From NCBI GenBank assembly GCA_947303395.1, contig CAMYYD010000006.1, forward strand, positions 110,877 through 174,876: a DNA stretch of 64,000 nucleotides, written 5' to 3'. The first letter of the stretch is position 1; each line of letters starts with the position of its first letter. Source of the DNA: an uncultured Bacteroidales bacterium. Its GTDB lineage: Bacteria > Bacteroidota > Bacteroidia > Bacteroidales > F082. The translations under genes were made by a program, and so were the position numbers. The notes beneath the pieces are model-generated. The model searched no databases, was not told the origin of the DNA, and was given only the letters and a program-made list of their open reading frames with translations. Below are positions 61,558 through 64,000 of this stretch, piece after piece.

Positions 61558-61842
61558 TTACTTCCTACTATTCACATCATCATACTCCTTCTTCTCAAAC
61601 TGCCTTACCACATACGAGCAGACCGCATGGATTTTGAGGCCATTTTCTCTGGCGTATGCCACGGCGGCATCGAGGAGCGCTTTGGCGATGCCTTTGCCTT
61701 GAAATGTCGGTTCGACAACAGTGTGCATGATGGCGAAAACGGATTCGTTCATCCATTCGTAGGAGATATATCCCATTCGTTTGCTGTTTTCCTCGGCGAT
61801 GAAGTAGCCGTCTCTTGAATTGTTTTTATGAGTGATTTCCAT
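61558..61842 (-). CDS. GNAT-like N-acetyltransferase, YjdJ type
   Basis: 94 residues. A minimal GNAT domain: GYISYEWMNESVFAIMHTVVEPTFQGKGIAKALLDAAVAYARENGLKIHAVCSYV includes the acetyl-CoA loop QGKGIA. Its start overlaps the stop of the YjdI-type gene (TAATG), as in the yjdI-yjdJ pair of enterobacteria. Substrate unknown. Confidence 0.85.
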   Translation of the reverse strand: MEITHKNNSRDGYFIAEENSKRMGYISYEWMNESVFAIMHTVVEPTFQGKGIAKALLDAAVAYARENGLKIHAVCSYVVRQFEKKEYDDVNSRK

Positions 61843-62051
61843 TATTTGTTCAATTTATAAGTCAGAGCTCCCGAAGGGCATAATTTGATTTGAGCTATAA
61901 GCTCTTCTGTCGTTGCGTTTTGAGGCTTGCACCATGGGCGTTCGTTCACGTTGTAAACTTTAGGCAATTGATACACACATACTCCGGCGTGTGTGCATTT
62001 CTCCGGCTGCCAGATGATAGTCAGATCGTCGGTTTTGTATTCTTTAATCAT
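61842..62051 (-). CDS. Single-cluster 4Fe-4S protein, YjdI-like (Fer4_19)
   Basis: 69 residues from ATG 62051 (MIKEYKTDDLTIIWQPEKCT). Cys residues in EKCTHAGVCV, RPWCKPQNA and KLCPSGAL fit the Fer4_19 divergent 4Fe-4S ligand pattern. Cotranscribed with the GNAT gene. The promoter TATTTTTG (minus) is at 62068-62075, and a 30-bp palindrome lies just upstream of it, overlapping the -33 region. Confidence 0.85.
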   Translation of the reverse strand: MIKEYKTDDLTIIWQPEKCTHAGVCVYQLPKVYNVNERPWCKPQNATTEELIAQIKLCPSGALTYKLNK

Positions 62052-62082
62052 AGTTATAAAATTTTTGCAAAAATATAAAAAA

Positions 62083-62112
62083 TGTAGAGACGCCATAATA
62101 TGACGTCTCTAC
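62083..62112. repeat. 30-bp palindrome TGTAGAGACG...CGTCTCTAC upstream of the yjdI-like gene
   Basis: Third copy of the family at 56001 and 57432, with a degenerate AT-rich centre (CCATAATATGA). Its last base is shared with the start of a 7-mer array. Confidence 0.8.
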
Positions 62113-62164
62113 TAAGGTCTAAAAACTAAAGACTAAGGTCTAACGACTAACGTCTAAAGTCTTA
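62112..62164. repeat. 7-mer array anchored on the rpsA stop codon
   Basis: CTAAGGTCTAAAAACTAAAG, ACTAAGGTCTAACGACTAAC and GTCTAAAGTC lead into TTA (rpsA stop on the minus strand). Same family as 16519, 31227 and 40358. Confidence 0.85.
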
Positions 62165-63991
62165 TTTTCCGCCTTTTTCCTCTTTCTCGAGGTTTTCTTT
62201 CAATGTTGCGAGAACATCGAGGTCGCCGAGAGTTGTGCGCTCAACGTTGTCGTTGATCTGCTTCACAGCGCGCTTGGTGTTCTTTGCAGCTTTCTCCTTC
62301 TCAGCTGTCTCAACTTCTGCTGCAGCGTTCTGCTTGTCTTCCCAGATGCGTGAGTGTGAGAGGATGATCTTCTTGTTTTCCTTCGAGAATTCGATGACCT
62401 TGAAATCCAAAGTCTCGTCAACCTTAGCGGTTGTGCCGTCTTCTTTCTTCAGATGGCGGTTCGGGCAGAAACCTTCAACACCGTATGGCAATGAGACGAT
62501 GACGCCCTTGTCGCTTGTGCTGATGATTGTTCCCTGCTGGATTGAACCGACTGTGAAGATGCTCTCAAACACATCCCATGGGTTCTCTTCAAGCTGCTTG
62601 TGGCCGAGGCTCAAGCGGCGGATCTCCTGGTCAACGTCGAGGACCACGACATCGATCTTGTCACCGATCTTGGTGAACTCTGCCGGATGTTTGATCTTCT
62701 TCGACCAGCTGAGGTCTGAGATGTGAATCATACCGTCAACGCCTTCTTCAAGTTCGACGAAGATGCCGAAGTTGGTGAAGTTGCGCACTGTAGCGGTGTG
62801 TTTTGAACCCTTTGGATAACGCTCCTGGATGTTCTCCCATGGATCTGGGACGAGCTGCTTCATACCGAGGCTCATCTTGCGCTCTTCGCGGTCGAGTGTG
62901 AGGACCTTGGCTTCCACTTCGTCGCCAATCTTCAGGAAGTCCTGAGCTGTGCGGAGGTGCTGTGACCATGACATTTCTGAAACATGGATAAGACCTTCAA
63001 CGCCTGGAGCGATCTCGATGAACGCGCCGTAGTCGGCCAAGACAACGACTTTACCCTTAACGACGTCACCAACTTTGAGGTTCGGGTCGAGAGCATCCCA
63101 TGGATGTGGGGTGAGCTGCTTGAGACCGAGGGCGATGCGTTTCTTGCTGTCGTCGAAGTCGAGGATAACGACCTTGATCTGCTGGTCGAGTTGGACGATT
63201 TCCTTAGGATCGTTGATGCGGCCCCATGAAAGGTCGGTGATGTGGATAAGACCGTCAACACCGCCGAGGTCGATGAACACGCCGTAGTTGGTGATGTTCT
63301 TGACAACGCCTTCAAGAACCTGACCTTTTTCAAGCTTGCTGATGATTTCGCTCTTCTGCTGCTCGATTTCGTCTTCGATGAGGGCTTTGTGTGAAACGAC
63401 CACGTTCTTGTACTCCTGGTTGATCTTAACAACCTTGAATTCCATTGTGCTGTTGACGAATACGTCGTAATCGCGGATAGGTTTGACATCGATCTGTGAA
63501 CCTGGCAAGAATGCCTCGATGCCGAACACGTCGACGATCAAGCCGCCTTTTGTACGGCTCTTGACGAAGCCGCGGACGATCTCCTGGCTGTCGTAGGCCT
63601 CGTTGACGCGGTCCCATGACTTGAGAAGGCGAGCCTTCTTGTGTGAAAGGACGAGCTGGCCGTTGATGCCTTCCTGGTTCTCCACGTAGACTTCGATTTT
63701 GTCACCCACCTTAAGGTCTGGGTTGTGACGGAATTCTGAAATCGGAATAACACCATCTGATTTGAATCCGATGTTGACGACGACTTCGCGTGAAGTCTTT
63801 GCGACAACTGTTCCTTCGATAACTTCGTGGTCGCCGATCTGACTCATGGTCTTCTCGTACATTTCTTCCATGCGGGCGCGGTCTTCAGCTTTGTAGCTGT
63901 CGTGTTTCTTTGCGTCGCTGCTCCAGTCGAAATCTTCTGATGGAACCGGTTTCACTTTCTGGATTTTTTCGGTGTTTTCTAATTCGCTCAT
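62162..63991 (-). CDS. rpsA: 30S ribosomal protein S1
   Basis: 609 residues with six S1 RNA-binding domains, for example EVIEGTVVAKTSREVVVNIG, GLIVDVFGIEAFLPGS, NYGVFIDLGGVDGLIHITDL, DYGAFIEIAPGVEGLIHVSEM, NFGIFVELEEGVDGMIHISDL and DKGVIVSLPYGVEGFCP. It binds mRNA to the 30S subunit, which matters in this phylum because Shine-Dalgarno pairing is little used. The N-terminal about 35 residues are charged (TEKIQKVKPVPSEDFDWSSD). The ATG is 9 bases from the window edge, so its promoter is outside. A 7-mer array touches its stop codon. Confidence 0.96.
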   Translation of the reverse strand: MSELENTEKIQKVKPVPSEDFDWSSDAKKHDSYKAEDRARMEEMYEKTMSQIGDHEVIEGTVVAKTSREVVVNIGFKSDGVIPISEFRHNPDLKVGDKIEVYVENQEGINGQLVLSHKKARLLKSWDRVNEAYDSQEIVRGFVKSRTKGGLIVDVFGIEAFLPGSQIDVKPIRDYDVFVNSTMEFKVVKINQEYKNVVVSHKALIEDEIEQQKSEIISKLEKGQVLEGVVKNITNYGVFIDLGGVDGLIHITDLSWGRINDPKEIVQLDQQIKVVILDFDDSKKRIALGLKQLTPHPWDALDPNLKVGDVVKGKVVVLADYGAFIEIAPGVEGLIHVSEMSWSQHLRTAQDFLKIGDEVEAKVLTLDREERKMSLGMKQLVPDPWENIQERYPKGSKHTATVRNFTNFGIFVELEEGVDGMIHISDLSWSKKIKHPAEFTKIGDKIDVVVLDVDQEIRRLSLGHKQLEENPWDVFESIFTVGSIQQGTIISTSDKGVIVSLPYGVEGFCPNRHLKKEDGTTAKVDETLDFKVIEFSKENKKIILSHSRIWEDKQNAAAEVETAEKEKAAKNTKRAVKQINDNVERTTLGDLDVLATLKENLEKEEKGGK

Positions 63992-64000
63992 TATTTTTTT

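Overview
The window reads as chromosomal DNA of a Bacteroidales bacterium, probably an uncultured gut- or rumen-type member (the habitat is inference). Evidence: almost every gene or operon is preceded by the Bacteroidota -7 promoter element TAnnTTTG; Shine-Dalgarno sequences are mostly absent; several proteins belong to families largely restricted to this phylum (DUF4295, DUF4301, DUF5723, Cthe_2159-like beta-helix, C10 peptidase with a type IX secretion tail, four-helix-bundle suffix protein, short SigA without region 1.1); and the gene order L33-DUF4295-ftsY-rimO, thrS-infC-rpmI-rplT, serC-serA-DUF1015 and rpsO-pnp is typical of the phylum. No rRNA, tRNA, transposase, integrase or CRISPR array was recognised.

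Layout. 0-6.2 kb: end of a surface-polysaccharide type locus (GT4 glycosyltransferase, methyltransferase), pruA, an orphan adenine methyltransferase and an NlpC/P60 hydrolase. 6.3-9.5 kb: 7TM-HD c-di-AMP phosphodiesterase, thioredoxin lipoprotein, WbqC-like protein. 9.5-13.6 kb: histidine-degradation operon (deoxyhypusine-synthase-like gene, hutI, bifunctional ftcD). 13.7-16.5 kb: rpmG, DUF4295, ftsY, rimO. 16.6-25.4 kb (minus strand): secreted beta-helix and T9SS proteins, pepD, rpe, rpoD, pnp, rpsO. 25.6-38 kb: envelope proteins, gcvT, yebC, a large C10 protease, a ureohydrolase and a PEGA-domain protein. 38-44.9 kb: DUF1015, serA, serC, a small ORF, rpmE2, lon. 45-48.9 kb: an accessory-looking island with a stand-alone small RNA, a putative nuclease-like ORF, a long hairpin leader in front of a lipoprotein, and an ORF6N gene between two copies of a neighbouring gene's 3' end. 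48.9-56 kb: peptide-binding lipoprotein, thrS-infC-rpmI-rplT, DUF4301, ferritin. 56-64 kb: fucosidase, TfoX-like protein, a fused SF1 helicase-nuclease (defence candidate), four-helix-bundle protein, yjdJ/yjdI pair, and rpsA running to the window edge.

The most unusual signal is a set of short repeat families that gather at gene ends. Arrays of a 7-mer (TTAGACN) or an 8-mer (TTARTCAG) contain or touch the stop codons of rimO, the beta-helix gene, serC, rpsA, pnp and the methyltransferase, and usually form inverted halves. Because 7 and 8 are not multiples of 3, successive copies put TAG or TAA into every reading frame. Other palindromic families lie inside coding sequence: in the adenine methyltransferase, next to the signal peptide of the fucosidase, and at the C-terminus of the WbqC-like protein and of two FRQDLQD-ending proteins. 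infC appears to start with ATA after a clear Shine-Dalgarno sequence, which fits IF3 autoregulation.
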